A DNA stretch of 64,000 nucleotides from Brumimicrobium sp. (lineage in GTDB: Bacteria; Bacteroidota; Bacteroidia; Flavobacteriales_D; Crocinitomicaceae): NCBI GenBank assembly GCA_023957385.1, contig JAMLGZ010000001.1:2280923-2344922 (forward strand), read 5' to 3'. The position numbers and the translations under genes were made by a program. This document shows, one piece after another, positions 1 through 9,473 of the stretch (positions are counted from its first letter, which is position 1; every line of letters begins with the position of its first letter). The notes under the pieces were generated by a model, which saw nothing but the letters and a program-made list of their open reading frames with translations, was not told where the DNA came from and ran no database searches.

Positions 1-2
1 AC

Positions 3-1490
3 AATACAGGTTCTACTTGTGGTAATTCGGATGGTAGTTTAGTAATTACTGCAAGTAGTGGCGTGGCTCCCTACACATATTCTATTGATAATGGTAGCTC
101 TTCACAAGGGAATGGAACTTTCTCCAATCTAGCTGCAGGGATATACAATATTTTAGTAACTGATGCTAATGGTTGTTCAGCCTCTGGTACAGAATCTATT
201 AGTAATAGCAATGGTCCTGTAATAAATAGTGTTACACCCACTAATCCTTCATGTTTTGGTATGTGTGATGGTAATATTACTGCAAACGTATCTAGTGGTG
301 TAGCACCTTACACTTATCAATGGACGACAAATGGAAATCCAACTGGTTCCAATAGTGACAACATTTCAGGGTTATGTGCTGGAACATACAACTTAAAGGT
401 AACTGATGTAAACGGATGTGATGTATCCTACAACGATATTGTACTTACACAACCAGCGGATATCAATCCTTCTTTTGCTCTTACTGATTTTTGTGAAGGT
501 GCAATAAATAGTGCGAGCAATATTGCAACCCCTGGAGGTGTGTTTACTTTTAATCCTTCTGTAAGTGATGGGGCGACTATCAATGCTTCTACAGGAAGTA
601 TTTCAAATGGTGTAGGAGGCACTACATATACAGTTGAATACACTGCGACAGTAAACGGATGTTCAAAATCATCTACACAAACTGTAAAAGTAAACGCCAA
701 TCCTCAGCCTAATTTTGTTGGAGATGATTTAATGGGATGTGAACCTCACACAGTTACATTTACAAATACGGGTACAGGAAATAATGGGACTTGCACATGG
801 AACTTTGGTGATGGATCAACAGTAAATGACTGCGGCACTACCGTTTCCCATACATATAATTCAGCTGGTACATATAGTGTTTCATTAAATGTTACCTCCG
901 CACAAGGTTGTACCGGTTCCTTCTCTATTGCAGACTATATTTCAGTTACCCAACGACCTATAGCTGATTTTTCAGCAACACCAATGGTTACAAACATAAC
1001 CGAAACAGAAATTACATTCACTAATCACAGCATTGGTGCAACAGATTATATATGGGATTTTGGTGATGCATCTCCCTACACTTTCGATATAAATGCTGTT
1101 CATACATATCCAGAAGTCCCTGCAAATTATACGGTAACCTTAATTGCATCCAATGGGCAAGATTGTGCTGATACTGCTCGTTTAGTTATAATTATTCGTG
1201 ACGAATTGATTTACTACGTACCAAACACATTTACACCAGATGCAGATGGATTTAACGATGAATTCAAACCAATATTCACCAGTGGTTTTGACCCACAAGT
1301 TTATACTTTATCGATTTATGATAGATGGGGAGAAATTCTGTTTGAATCACATAATGCTGAAGTAGGATGGAATGGTACTTATGGTGGAAAAGTTGTAAGA
1401 GATGGGACTTATATTTGGAAAATTGAATTCAAGGAAACCATGTCCGACCAACATCATACAGAGGTAGGACATGTGAATGTTTTAAGGTAA
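3..1490 (+). CDS. T9SS type B surface protein with SprB and PKD repeats, 5' partial
   Basis: C-terminal 495 codons of a large secreted protein; the frame is open to the left edge, so the gene begins upstream, and the GTG at 63 lies inside a repeat and is not a start. In order it has two SprB-type repeats (APYTYSIDN, then CDGNITANVSSG and APYTYQW), an Ig-like stretch, two PKD domains (WNFGDGS near base 800; YIWDFGDAS near 1050) and a final 90-residue type B sorting domain (YVPNTFTPDADGFNDEF, YDRWGEILF, GTYIWKIEF). Type B signals direct proteins through the Bor/type IX secretion system to the cell surface. Such proteins commonly serve in adhesion or gliding; that role is inferred. It is paralogous to the next gene. 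Confidence 0.9.
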   Translation, partial: NTGSTCGNSDGSLVITASSGVAPYTYSIDNGSSSQGNGTFSNLAAGIYNILVTDANGCSASGTESISNSNGPVINSVTPTNPSCFGMCDGNITANVSSGVAPYTYQWTTNGNPTGSNSDNISGLCAGTYNLKVTDVNGCDVSYNDIVLTQPADINPSFALTDFCEGAINSASNIATPGGVFTFNPSVSDGATINASTGSISNGVGGTTYTVEYTATVNGCSKSSTQTVKVNANPQPNFVGDDLMGCEPHTVTFTNTGTGNNGTCTWNFGDGSTVNDCGTTVSHTYNSAGTYSVSLNVTSAQGCTGSFSIADYISVTQRPIADFSATPMVTNITETEITFTNHSIGATDYIWDFGDASPYTFDINAVHTYPEVPANYTVTLIASNGQDCADTARLVIIIRDELIYYVPNTFTPDADGFNDEFKPIFTSGFDPQVYTLSIYDRWGEILFESHNAEVGWNGTYGGKVVRDGTYIWKIEFKETMSDQHHTEVGHVNVLR

Positions 1491-1526
1491 TTATCTGACT
1501 ATCATACAAATATTAAACTATTAAAC

Positions 1527-1554
1527 AAGCTTCTTTTGAAGCTTATTTTTTTTT
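1527..1554 (+). terminator. Rho-independent terminator
   Basis: Stem AAGCTTC/GAAGCTT with a TTTT loop followed by a nine-T run, 37 bp after the stop of the first surface protein gene. It separates that gene from its downstream paralogue. Confidence 0.85.
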
Positions 1555-1590
1555 ATACAGAAATGAGATGTAGTAGATAAATTATTTTTG

Positions 1591-1598
1591 TACTTTTG
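1591..1598 (+). promoter_or_regulatory. -7 element TACTTTTG
   Basis: Matches the Bacteroidota -7 consensus TAnnTTTG, 22 bp before the ATG at 1621. No convincing TTG -33 element is seen. Confidence 0.5.
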
Positions 1599-1620
1599 AC
1601 GTGTTAAACACAGCTATATT

Positions 1621-4600
1621 ATGAACTATAAAATAAAACTATTTTATATTACCTTATTGGTAATTATACCCATTCATATATTTTCTCAAAACCTAGTTGT
1701 AAATCCTAGTTTTGAAATTACAAATACAAATTGTAGCCAAATGGGAGGAGAATCTTTCCGTCAAGATTTGGATCCTAGTTGGGATAATGCAAACTCTAAT
1801 ATTCCAGGAGACAGTTGTAGTTCTTCCGACTTATTCTCTGCTTGTAACGTGATTCCAATACTCAATACTCCTGCCCCCACTCACATGCCAAATTCTGTAT
1901 TAGGTTGGCAAATGTCACGAACAGGAACGCGACACGCTGGTATTATTCTTTATGATGCTCCTTTTGGAATATCAAGTAATTATAGAGAATATCTACAAGG
2001 GCATACAACAAGTCCATTAGTAGCTGGTCAAACTTATTGTGTATCTTTTTATATCAGTCTAGCAAATGAGGTCGCTTATGCTACAGAAAATATTGGCGTA
2101 TATTTTACCAACACCCATTATTTACGAGATGCTTGTGCTCAAGGCTCTCGTATTAATGTCACTCCCCAACTGACAAATACTTGTGGTATCATAACTGATA
2201 CGATGGGCTGGAAGAGATTACAATGGGACTATACTGCAACAGGAGGAGAACAGTATTTCATTATTGGAAATTTTGACAATGATGCGAATACTAACCAAAT
2301 AACTTTTGGATCAGGTCAAAGTGCCTTCATGAATCCATACGCCTATTATTATATAGATGATGTTAGTATTATAGAAAACTCATGCTGTTATGCCGAAATT
2401 AATCCTGCTCCGTCTCCATGTGTTAATGATGCACCATTTAATTTATCTGCTGGTTCTAATACACAATGTGCCAATACTATAATTGGGACATGGAGTGGAC
2501 CTGGAATTACAAATGCTACATTAGGAACATTTGACCCCAGTGTTGCGGGTGAAGGAACACATTCTATTTCGTTTACACTTGATTGTGGATATATTGCCAA
2601 AATCGATATTACAGTTAAGGCTTGTAACTTAAATGTATGCGAGGATAATGGTCAGTTGACTGTTTCAGGTGGGACTGGACCTTATACCTGGAGTGAATGG
2701 GTTTCTGGGTCAACGATTCCTATTACAGACCAAGCATCATGTGTACAATGCGGTGGAACTTGGACATTTGGAACTTGTTTAGGCGGAGGCCTTCCTCCTA
2801 TGCCTATAACATCTTGCTCTACCCCTCCTGGTTATGATGTTTTTGCTACTGGAACAACAGTAACACCACCAAGCAATCTACCAATCATTGTAGTAGATGC
2901 TTTAGGTGATACACTCACAATAAATTCATTGGCAGGTATTCCTCAATGTACAGGCTGTAACACAAATAATGCTACCGTTGCTAATATCACTGAATCATCC
3001 TGTAATAGCCCAATCAATTTATCAAATGCGGTATCAAATGCAAGCGGATTTACAATTACATACTACGGCACACAAGCAGATGCTAACAATGCCACAAATG
3101 CTATTTCTTCAAGTGTTTCAACTCCTGGTACCTATTGGGTAAGAATAGAAGATCCAAATGATCCTACTTGTTTTAGTGTTCAACAAATCCAAGTTACTAT
3201 ATCTACACTAACCCATACTTCCTCATTTACAGATGAAAATTGTAATGCAGGAGATGGTTCTATCACTCTTACTGCTTCAGGTGGAGTTTCTCCTTATCAA
3301 TATTCTATAGATGGTGGAAACACGCTACAAAGTAATGGTGGTTTTCAAAATCTAGGAGCTGGGACTTATTCAGTATATATTGTAGATTCTAAAGGATGTG
3401 AAAGTACAGAAACAATAACTATTAGTAATATAGGAGGACCTGTAATTGATAATGTAATTACGACTAATCCATCTTGTAATGGCATGTGTGATGGTGAAAT
3501 TGAAATCACAGTTTCAGGTGGAAACCCTCCTTACACCTATATATGGAAAGACGGTAATGGGAATGTTGTAGGAGGAAATACTTCTACGCTATCTAATATA
3601 TGTGATGGCAATTATTCCGTAGAAGTAATTAATGCTGGAGGCGGAAGTGGAGGAACTGGTACAACTACCTCTCTATTCTATGAAGATTTTAACTCTGGAG
3701 CAACTAACTGGAATCTCAATGTTTCGTTAGCACCAGAAGGATCAGACGCAAATTTCTTCACCGTAAGTGATGCAGAAGGCGGTGTTTCACCTGGTGGTTG
3801 TGGTGTTGCTAATAACGGAGACGCTACACTTCATATAACCAGTGTATTTATGCCTAATGGGGGTGCTGCATATGATGCGGGCGGTTTATGTGGAATTCTA
3901 TTCTGCCCTGAAACACATCGTAGAGCTGAATCTCCACTAATTAATACGGTTGGATACACTGGACTCTCACTAAACTTTGATTACATAGCTAATGGTGCTA
4001 TACCGAACGATCAGGCTACCGTTTGGTATAATGATGGTAATGGCTGGACGCAGCTAGGTAACGCTCTTAATTCAGGGACATGCCCTAACACTCAAGGTTT
4101 ATGGTCTGCTTATTCACAAGCATTACCTGTCTCTTGTGAAAACATCAACAACCTTCAAATTGCTATTCGCTGGGATAACAATGATGATGGTGTGGGAACA
4201 GATCCATCTGTAGCTATTAATAATTTAGAAATTATCTCTTCAACTGGAGGTGGAGGAGCTCCATGTAGCGCTAGTCAGACTTTTACTTTGACTACCAATA
4301 CACCCGACGCTTCTTTTACAGGATTGAATAACGATTACTGTAAGAGTGATACAAGCATCATATTAGTTCCAACGCAAGCCAACGGTACTTTCTCAGGTCC
4401 AGGAGTAAATGGCAATACATTTAATCCTCAGATTGCTGGTAATGGAACCCATACGATTACTTATATTGTTTCATACGGTGCAAATTGCGCTGATACAGTA
4501 ACAAAAACCGTAATTATTTCAGGGCCAAACGTATCATTCACTGCAGACCCAACACAAACTGATCTAGATAATACAGTCATTAATTTTACAAACACATCTA

Positions 4601-5067
4601 CGGATGCTGTAAATTATATCTGGGATTTTGGCGATACAACTTCAAATGAATTTACCACCAATGCGACCCATACTTATTCTGACTCAGAGTCTGGAACTTA
4701 CACCGTAACATTGGTAGGATATGATGCAAATGGTTGTATGGATATTGCTCAACTTGTAATCACCATCCTAGAGCCAGAATCTCGTTTTGATGTTCCAAAT
4801 GTTTTCACTCCAAACGGAGATAATGACAATGATTTCTTCAAATTAATTTATGCAGAAAACATTAAAAGTTTAAACATATTTATTGTAAACAGATGGAATA
4901 ATACAGTATTTGAAAGTGATGAAGTTCAATTTGCTTGGAATGGAAAGGTAAACAATGTGGGTGCAGATTGTAGTGAAGGAGTCTATTTTTATGTTATAAA
5001 AGTCACCTCCTTTAGTGGAAATGAGATTGAAAGAAATGGATATATTCATTTGGTAAGAGGGAAATAG
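1621..5067 (+). CDS. T9SS type B surface protein with SprB, PKD and a nested lectin-like domain
   Basis: 1148-aa secreted protein. Residues 1-22 form a signal peptide ending FSQ. Then a PSFE-type N-terminal module (about 25-250), Ig-like repeats, an SprB repeat (near 535-600), and a second SprB repeat that begins NPSCNGMCDGEIE. The second repeat is interrupted by about 208 residues (bases 3637-4260) flanked by Gly-rich linkers and resumes at CSASQTFTL. A PKD domain (YIWDFGDTT, near 995) and the type B sorting domain (VPNVFTPNGDNDNDFF, GVYFYVIKV) close the protein. It is probably displayed on the cell surface by type IX secretion; ligand unknown. The repeats and C-terminus match the upstream gene, suggesting tandem duplication. 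Confidence 0.9.
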   Translation: MNYKIKLFYITLLVIIPIHIFSQNLVVNPSFEITNTNCSQMGGESFRQDLDPSWDNANSNIPGDSCSSSDLFSACNVIPILNTPAPTHMPNSVLGWQMSRTGTRHAGIILYDAPFGISSNYREYLQGHTTSPLVAGQTYCVSFYISLANEVAYATENIGVYFTNTHYLRDACAQGSRINVTPQLTNTCGIITDTMGWKRLQWDYTATGGEQYFIIGNFDNDANTNQITFGSGQSAFMNPYAYYYIDDVSIIENSCCYAEINPAPSPCVNDAPFNLSAGSNTQCANTIIGTWSGPGITNATLGTFDPSVAGEGTHSISFTLDCGYIAKIDITVKACNLNVCEDNGQLTVSGGTGPYTWSEWVSGSTIPITDQASCVQCGGTWTFGTCLGGGLPPMPITSCSTPPGYDVFATGTTVTPPSNLPIIVVDALGDTLTINSLAGIPQCTGCNTNNATVANITESSCNSPINLSNAVSNASGFTITYYGTQADANNATNAISSSVSTPGTYWVRIEDPNDPTCFSVQQIQVTISTLTHTSSFTDENCNAGDGSITLTASGGVSPYQYSIDGGNTLQSNGGFQNLGAGTYSVYIVDSKGCESTETITISNIGGPVIDNVITTNPSCNGMCDGEIEITVSGGNPPYTYIWKDGNGNVVGGNTSTLSNICDGNYSVEVINAGGGSGGTGTTTSLFYEDFNSGATNWNLNVSLAPEGSDANFFTVSDAEGGVSPGGCGVANNGDATLHITSVFMPNGGAAYDAGGLCGILFCPETHRRAESPLINTVGYTGLSLNFDYIANGAIPNDQATVWYNDGNGWTQLGNALNSGTCPNTQGLWSAYSQALPVSCENINNLQIAIRWDNNDDGVGTDPSVAINNLEIISSTGGGGAPCSASQTFTLTTNTPDASFTGLNNDYCKSDTSIILVPTQANGTFSGPGVNGNTFNPQIAGNGTHTITYIVSYGANCADTVTKTVIISGPNVSFTADPTQTDLDNTVINFTNTSTDAVNYIWDFGDTTSNEFTTNATHTYSDSESGTYTVTLVGYDANGCMDIAQLVITILEPESRFDVPNVFTPNGDNDNDFFKLIYAENIKSLNIFIVNRWNNTVFESDEVQFAWNGKVNNVGADCSEGVYFYVIKVTSFSGNEIERNGYIHLVRGK

Positions 5068-5129
5068 TTTGTCCCATATTCATTCCTTTAAAAACTCACT
5101 GGACACTTAACTAGAATTATCAGGTTTTT

Positions 5130-5158
5130 AACCGCGAAGGATACTATGCTTTGCGGTT
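5130..5158. terminator. Hairpin between convergent genes
   Basis: Stem AACCGCGAAG/CTTTGCGGTT (one G-T pair) sits between two convergent genes. A five-base T run lies on its left, but neither transcript gives a classical hairpin-then-T tract, so termination is only inferred from position. Confidence 0.4.
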
Positions 5159-5163
5159 AGAAA

Positions 5164-6522
5164 CTATCTAACCAATAATTTCCCCTCTAAATAATCCATC
5201 ATCGCGTAGCGAACCCCTTCCCTACCAAATCCTGAAGCTTTAATTCCTCCATAAGGCATATCATCTACTCTAAAAGTTGTGGATTTATTATGGATTACAG
5301 CTCCTACTTTCAATTCGTTAAATGTTTTATCGCGAATCGATATACTATTCGTAAAAATAGCCGCCTGTAAGCCCCAATCTGAATCATTCACTTGTGTAAT
5401 AGCTTCATCAATTTGGGAATATTTCTCGATGACTACTACAGGACCAAAAACTTCTTCATCTCTTACCTTTTGTCCCTTAGCAACATGGGTCAAAATAGTT
5501 GGCGGATAAAATGCTCCTTCCCGTTTACCTTCTAACAAACTTTTTGCCCCAGCTTGAATCGCTTCGTTTACCCAAGACTCGATACGAATAGCATTATCTT
5601 CATTAATTAGCACACCAAATTCTGTAGTTTCATTCTTAGGATCACCAATATTTAATGCTTGCACCTTCTGTATATATTTTTGAGTGAATGAATCAAACAA
5701 TGAAGCATGTACGTAAATACGTTGCGTATGAATACACACCTGTCCCGAATAGGCAAAACCTCCTACTAACAACTCCTCAATTGCCAAATCCAACTCGGCA
5801 TCTTGGTGAACAATGGCAGCTGCATTTCCTCCTAGTTCCAACACTACTTGCTTTCTACCTGCTGCAGCTTTAATATCCCATCCGACTTTCGCAGAACCTG
5901 TAAATGAAACTAGCTGTATATCCTTATTTTGTACTAAGGTTTGTGTCACTTCATTCTTACAGTGCAATACTTGAAAAGCTCCTTGAGGTAATTTCGTTTT
6001 AGCTATTATTTTCGCAAGTAATTCAGCCGTTAAAGGAGTTTTCTCGGAAGGTTTAAGAATAATTGGACAAGCTGTAGCTATAGCGGGTGCTACTTTATGA
6101 GCTACCAAATTAAGAGGAAAATTAAAAGGAGAAATTCCAAGAACCACTCCTTTAGGGAAATATACATATTCTCCTTTCAATCCTTTTCCTTTAGCTGTTG
6201 CGTCTAAATCAAATAATTCATGTGGTAAACGTTTACTCTCTTCCGAAGCAATAGTAAATGTTTGTATCGCTCTAAGTACTTCGCCTTTCGCGTATTTATA
6301 TGGTTTCCCACTTTCTTTAACAATGGTATTTACAAAATCATCAAAATGAACAGTTATTCCATCCACTATGTCTTTCAAAATTTCAGCACGTTCCCCTGAA
6401 GTTAAATTAGCACAGATAGGTTGAGCTTTTACAGCATTTGCTACTATTACATCTGCTTCTTTCTGAGAAGACAAAGAGATTTCTCCTACTTCTTTTTGGG
6501 TGTATGGATTATAAATTTTCAT
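5164..6522 (-). CDS. NAD(P)-dependent aldehyde dehydrogenase
   Basis: 452 aa, a usual length for the compact ALDH superfamily. It oxidises an aldehyde to the acid with NAD(P)+. Visible motifs: ISPFNFPLNL (substrate/cofactor channel), LKPSEKTP, the cofactor-binding SFTGSAKVGW, the catalytic Glu in LELGGNAA, the catalytic Cys in GQVCIH, and EEVFGPVV near the C-terminus. The substrate cannot be told from sequence; the motif set resembles GAPN- or succinate-semialdehyde-like members. No signal peptide, so cytoplasmic. It is transcribed alone, convergent with the surface protein gene. Confidence 0.9.
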   Translation of the reverse strand: MKIYNPYTQKEVGEISLSSQKEADVIVANAVKAQPICANLTSGERAEILKDIVDGITVHFDDFVNTIVKESGKPYKYAKGEVLRAIQTFTIASEESKRLPHELFDLDATAKGKGLKGEYVYFPKGVVLGISPFNFPLNLVAHKVAPAIATACPIILKPSEKTPLTAELLAKIIAKTKLPQGAFQVLHCKNEVTQTLVQNKDIQLVSFTGSAKVGWDIKAAAGRKQVVLELGGNAAAIVHQDAELDLAIEELLVGGFAYSGQVCIHTQRIYVHASLFDSFTQKYIQKVQALNIGDPKNETTEFGVLINEDNAIRIESWVNEAIQAGAKSLLEGKREGAFYPPTILTHVAKGQKVRDEEVFGPVVVIEKYSQIDEAITQVNDSDWGLQAAIFTNSISIRDKTFNELKVGAVIHNKSTTFRVDDMPYGGIKASGFGREGVRYAMMDYLEGKLLVR

Positions 6523-6553
6523 AAGCGAAAGTTATGAAAATGCCTATCCAAAA

Positions 6554-7447
6554 TCAATCTTTTGTTATAAAATCTTGAATCTTTTGCTTATAGTTGTTCA
6601 AACCCATAAAGGTTGGCACTGTGGTATGATTAGCACCTGCTACCTCACTACTTTGCTTCCAGCTATGCGTATGGTTTTTATAAACAATTCTTCCATGAGT
6701 TTCTATGGACAAAAAGTCATCATCAATTCCATGTAACCAATAGAGTGGCACTTCACATTTCTTCATTTGTTCTGCGTTCTCAATTTTCAAATCTACAAAG
6801 AAAGACGAAGGCATGGTTAATGCGGAGCCATCTTGTACCATCACAGCTGAACTAGCAAAAGGAGCTTCTAATATCACCTTACTTGGCTGTAGTACAAACG
6901 ATTTGTCTCCTACCGATTTAGAAGCTGGCGCACTTCCCATAGAATAACCATATATAATTAAACGATCATTTGTTAAACCATTATTTTTCAGCCATTTCAT
7001 AGCCCCATTTGTTGCCTCATACATATTATCTTCTGTGGGTTTTCCTTGCGACATTCCATAACCTGGATAATCAAACATCAATACCCCATAACGACCAAAA
7101 CCTCCAACATAACTTAGCAACTTCTGACGAGGCCAATAATGATCCATGTGGTCTTTATTACCGTGGCAATATAGAATAATGGTATCTGTTTGAATTTGTG
7201 CAATATCACCTACATAAATTGCGTACATTTTCAAATTCTCTCCTTTATCATTAATAGTATAACTAAATAAGTGAATCTTGTTTGAGGGAACATAATAGCT
7301 TTGCGGTAAATCTAAAGCTAATTCACCTCCATACTCATCTAATTTATAGGAAGTTAATTCACTATTATTAAACAGAAAACTATCTAATCGCTTTCTACAT
7401 CCAGTTATTACAACTACTATAATTATTAAAAATAATATCTTTTTCAT
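6554..7447 (-). CDS. Alpha/beta hydrolase lipoprotein
   Basis: 297 aa. Lipobox VITGC near residue 17 predicts a lipoprotein. The alpha/beta hydrolase fold is shown by the nucleophile elbow GYSMGS (Ser near 168), an acid in HGIDDDF and a His in GANHTT, plus the oxyanion-type strand YCHGNKDH. It resembles the ABHD13/BAAT-type serine hydrolases; the substrate is unknown. Its ATG overlaps the stop of the upstream gene by 4 bp, so it is translationally coupled as the last gene of a three-gene operon. Confidence 0.85.
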   Translation of the reverse strand: MKKILFLIIIVVVITGCRKRLDSFLFNNSELTSYKLDEYGGELALDLPQSYYVPSNKIHLFSYTINDKGENLKMYAIYVGDIAQIQTDTIILYCHGNKDHMDHYWPRQKLLSYVGGFGRYGVLMFDYPGYGMSQGKPTEDNMYEATNGAMKWLKNNGLTNDRLIIYGYSMGSAPASKSVGDKSFVLQPSKVILEAPFASSAVMVQDGSALTMPSSFFVDLKIENAEQMKKCEVPLYWLHGIDDDFLSIETHGRIVYKNHTHSWKQSSEVAGANHTTVPTFMGLNNYKQKIQDFITKD

Positions 7448-8175
7448 CGCTTAAATCTATACATAAATCCTAAATACACACCCGTTGCTCCCGTTTTTCC
7501 CGTGATACTTTTATACTCAACAACAATATCTTTATTGGAAGTAAAAGGAGCAATCAATCTCAACTCCAATTTAAACGTCCAACGTTTCCAATTCAAATCA
7601 TGACCAATATCAAAAGATGGGATTACTATATTTTTCTGTTTTTCACCATGTGCTTTAATTCGCCCTAATTCATACCAAGTAGAGAAACCAACATAAAACA
7701 AATTAGCCCTTTTAGAACCATTGGTGAGTAATTCATCCTGTGTTTGCTGTTTAAAATTATATTTTAAATAATAATGCGCATTTAGTTGAGGCCAGAATTT
7801 AAAGCTCTTTGTTTCATATACATCTAAAGCGGTATTAAAACCCAACATACCTGAAAAGCCGTGTTTTTCATCTTTACTTTTCCAAAAGCCATAGGTAGCT
7901 CCTAGATCAATTTGAGCAATTCCAAAAACTGAGGCGGTAGAATACCAACTACCATGGAGCGTTAAATCATTTGTAATTCCTCGTCCATACATAATAGAAG
8001 TAAAAGGAAGAGGTGCTGTAATAGAACCTGGTATTTTAATTAAAGGTCCTCCCAACTCAACCGCAATGGCATTCTCATTTTTTCGAAGCGGCTCAACTAA
8101 TTTAGAAGAACCACAAGACGAAAAAATCAATCCCAATACAAAAAGAATGATTACGTTATATTTTTTATTTTTCAT
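7444..8175 (-). CDS. Predicted outer-membrane lipoprotein, unknown function
   Basis: 243 aa with a lipobox (IFSSC, Cys near 21). The rest is rich in alternating amphipathic segments and aromatic residues and ends GVYLGFMYRFKR, a terminal Phe/Arg pattern typical of beta-barrel outer-membrane proteins. I do not recognise a named family. It overlaps the hydrolase by 4 bp and follows the membrane-anchored protein by 18 bp, so the three genes form one unit concerned with the envelope. Confidence 0.7.
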   Translation of the reverse strand: MKNKKYNVIILFVLGLIFSSCGSSKLVEPLRKNENAIAVELGGPLIKIPGSITAPLPFTSIMYGRGITNDLTLHGSWYSTASVFGIAQIDLGATYGFWKSKDEKHGFSGMLGFNTALDVYETKSFKFWPQLNAHYYLKYNFKQQTQDELLTNGSKRANLFYVGFSTWYELGRIKAHGEKQKNIVIPSFDIGHDLNWKRWTFKLELRLIAPFTSNKDIVVEYKSITGKTGATGVYLGFMYRFKR

Positions 8176-8193
8176 AGTTCAAAGTGCTAATAT

Positions 8194-8901
8194 TTATTTT
8201 TCACAAGGTAATTTAGAATCCCAGTAAAAATCTTTAAAGGTAATTCGGTATTTATAAATGATGGTTTCTGCATCAACATGTAAGGTATCATTTTGAGTAA
8301 ATGATACACGGAGAGAAGCTTTTGTTAACATCAAATTACTATGAGAAAAATCTACCTTTCCTGTTTTTCTTAAGTCATTTAAAATATGATTTGGGTAAGT
8401 ATCTGCCAAACCGCTTGCCTTACACATTGTATATTCAGAATTATCAATATATACCAAAGAAGAATCAGAAGGGAAATGCACCATCTTTCCCCATCCCTTA
8501 AGTTGTTTGTATGCGGATGCTTTCTCTCCTTCTTTTAATGGGTGAACAATGCTTATGTAACTATCCTCATATAAAGAAAACTGTACTCTCTTACGGGTAT
8601 TTCCATCAGTTAGTTCTAGCACATATGCCTTAGGATATACCGTAGGTTTTTTTACACTTTCACTAAAAAGGATTTTACCGTGAGTGATTATATCAGAAAT
8701 ATTTTCACCCGATATACCCATAGCATTTAGCGCATCGAGTTGATCCTCCGGAAAAACAATCACTTTACCTAAGATGTCTTCTTTGATTCTATGGCCTGGA
8801 AGCCAAGAACATGCCCTATCACCAAAAACGACTAAAACGAAGATAGTTCCTAAAACTAAACCAATTGAGAAATAGCGGAATTTTGCCCAGAATTTTTTCA
8901 T
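8194..8901 (-). CDS. Membrane-anchored protein with DUF4258-like region
   Basis: 235 aa with one N-terminal transmembrane helix (residues 10-27, FSIGLVLGTIFVLVVFG) and the rest periplasmic. The segment after the helix (KEDILGKVIVFPEDQLDALNAMGI, written here as its flanks KEDIL...NAMGI, then ITHGKILFSES) resembles the small flavobacterial proteins annotated as DUF4258; this is from memory of the family, not a search. The C-terminal 100 residues look unrelated. First gene of the three-gene operon, with a clear -7 element upstream. Confidence 0.65.
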   Translation of the reverse strand: MKKFWAKFRYFSIGLVLGTIFVLVVFGDRACSWLPGHRIKEDILGKVIVFPEDQLDALNAMGISGENISDIITHGKILFSESVKKPTVYPKAYVLELTDGNTRKRVQFSLYEDSYISIVHPLKEGEKASAYKQLKGWGKMVHFPSDSSLVYIDNSEYTMCKASGLADTYPNHILNDLRKTGKVDFSHSNLMLTKASLRVSFTQNDTLHVDAETIIYKYRITFKDFYWDSKLPCEK

Positions 8902-8917
8902 ATTCTAAATATTAGGG

Positions 8918-8925
8918 CAAAGATA
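8918..8925 (-). promoter_or_regulatory. -7 element TATCTTTG for the three-gene envelope operon
   Basis: The minus strand reads TATCTTTG, matching TAnnTTTG, 17 bp before the start at 8901. No TTG at the expected -33 distance. Confidence 0.55.
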
Positions 8926-8990
8926 GTGTTTTTAAAAAGTAAATAGTACGTTAACTCATTGTGCATTTACAAAAAATTATGGAATCGTAT

Positions 8991-9322
8991 GGCAACTATC
9001 CGTAGGGACGTATGACAACCCTTTAGTTTCATACTCCCCCTTTGGAGGGGGCTGGGGGGAGGAGGACTAGGCTACTCAAAAAAGTATCGGAAAATTATTC
9101 TTTCCTTACTTTTTTCTTGTCAAAAAAGTAGCAAAAAGACAAGACAAAAAAATGCTACCTCCCCGCTCTGGCAAATGCCCGTAGGGACGTACGGCCGTAC
9201 GTATCTACGGGTATTTACCGTACGACCCATACGGGCATTTGCCATTCACGCGCGCTGCTTCCCGCTTTTTTGTCTGGCCTGCACGCTTTGAGATGGCTTT
9301 TCATGAGGAGATTGGGGAACTT
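8991..9322 (+). repeat. Dispersed repeat R1, copy A (two direct units)
   Basis: This part of the gene-free stretch 8926-9448 holds the R1 repeat. Left part (9030-9085): a C5/G5 hairpin followed by GGCTGGGGGGAGGA and CTCAAAAAAGTA, shared with copy C. Core (9103-9322): ACTTTTTT-CTTGTC-AAAAAAGT inverted repeat, AAGACAAGAC, CTCCCCGCTCT, one inverted unit (GGCAAATGCCCGTAGGGACG...), two direct units of 23-24 bp (GTACGTATCTACGGG... and GTACGACCCATACGGG...), then CACGCGCGCTGCTTCCCGC and TTTTTTGTCTGGC. A single degenerate unit lies at 8991-9015. Confidence 0.85.
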
Positions 9323-9325
9323 TAA

Positions 9326-9420
9326 TAAAATTATAACTCTTATTTTATAAATAACTAATAAACAACTCTTTCTATCTCATACTTCATTGGATTGAAGGCT
9401 TTTATTTACTTTCACCTTGC
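9326..9420 (+). repeat. Dispersed repeat R2, copy A (left part)
   Basis: Shares ATAAATAACTAATA, CAACTCTTT, ATACTTC, TTGGATTGAAGG and TTTTTATT with the R2 copies at 11516 and 56750. It lacks the GGTCAGTGAGC tail and ends where the upstream edge of the toxin-antitoxin module begins. Confidence 0.65.
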
Positions 9421-9448
9421 AAAAACAACTTTTCTCAACGAAATACGT

Positions 9449-9456
9449 TATCTTTG
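9449..9456 (+). promoter_or_regulatory. -7 element TATCTTTG of the first YoeB module
   Basis: Matches TAnnTTTG, 17 bp before the ATG at 9474. It lies inside the longer open frame that begins at 9417, which argues that 9474 and not 9417 is the true start. A TTG at 9417-9419 is farther away than usual (29 bp). The 17 bp 9440-9456 recur exactly in front of the second TA module (12377-12393, opposite strand). Confidence 0.6.
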
Positions 9457-9473
9457 AAGAAACAATAGGGATT

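Noticed and set aside
9417..9473. N-terminal extension of the first YoeB antitoxin
   Set aside because: The promoter -7 element lies inside it and the extension is not shared with the second antitoxin.
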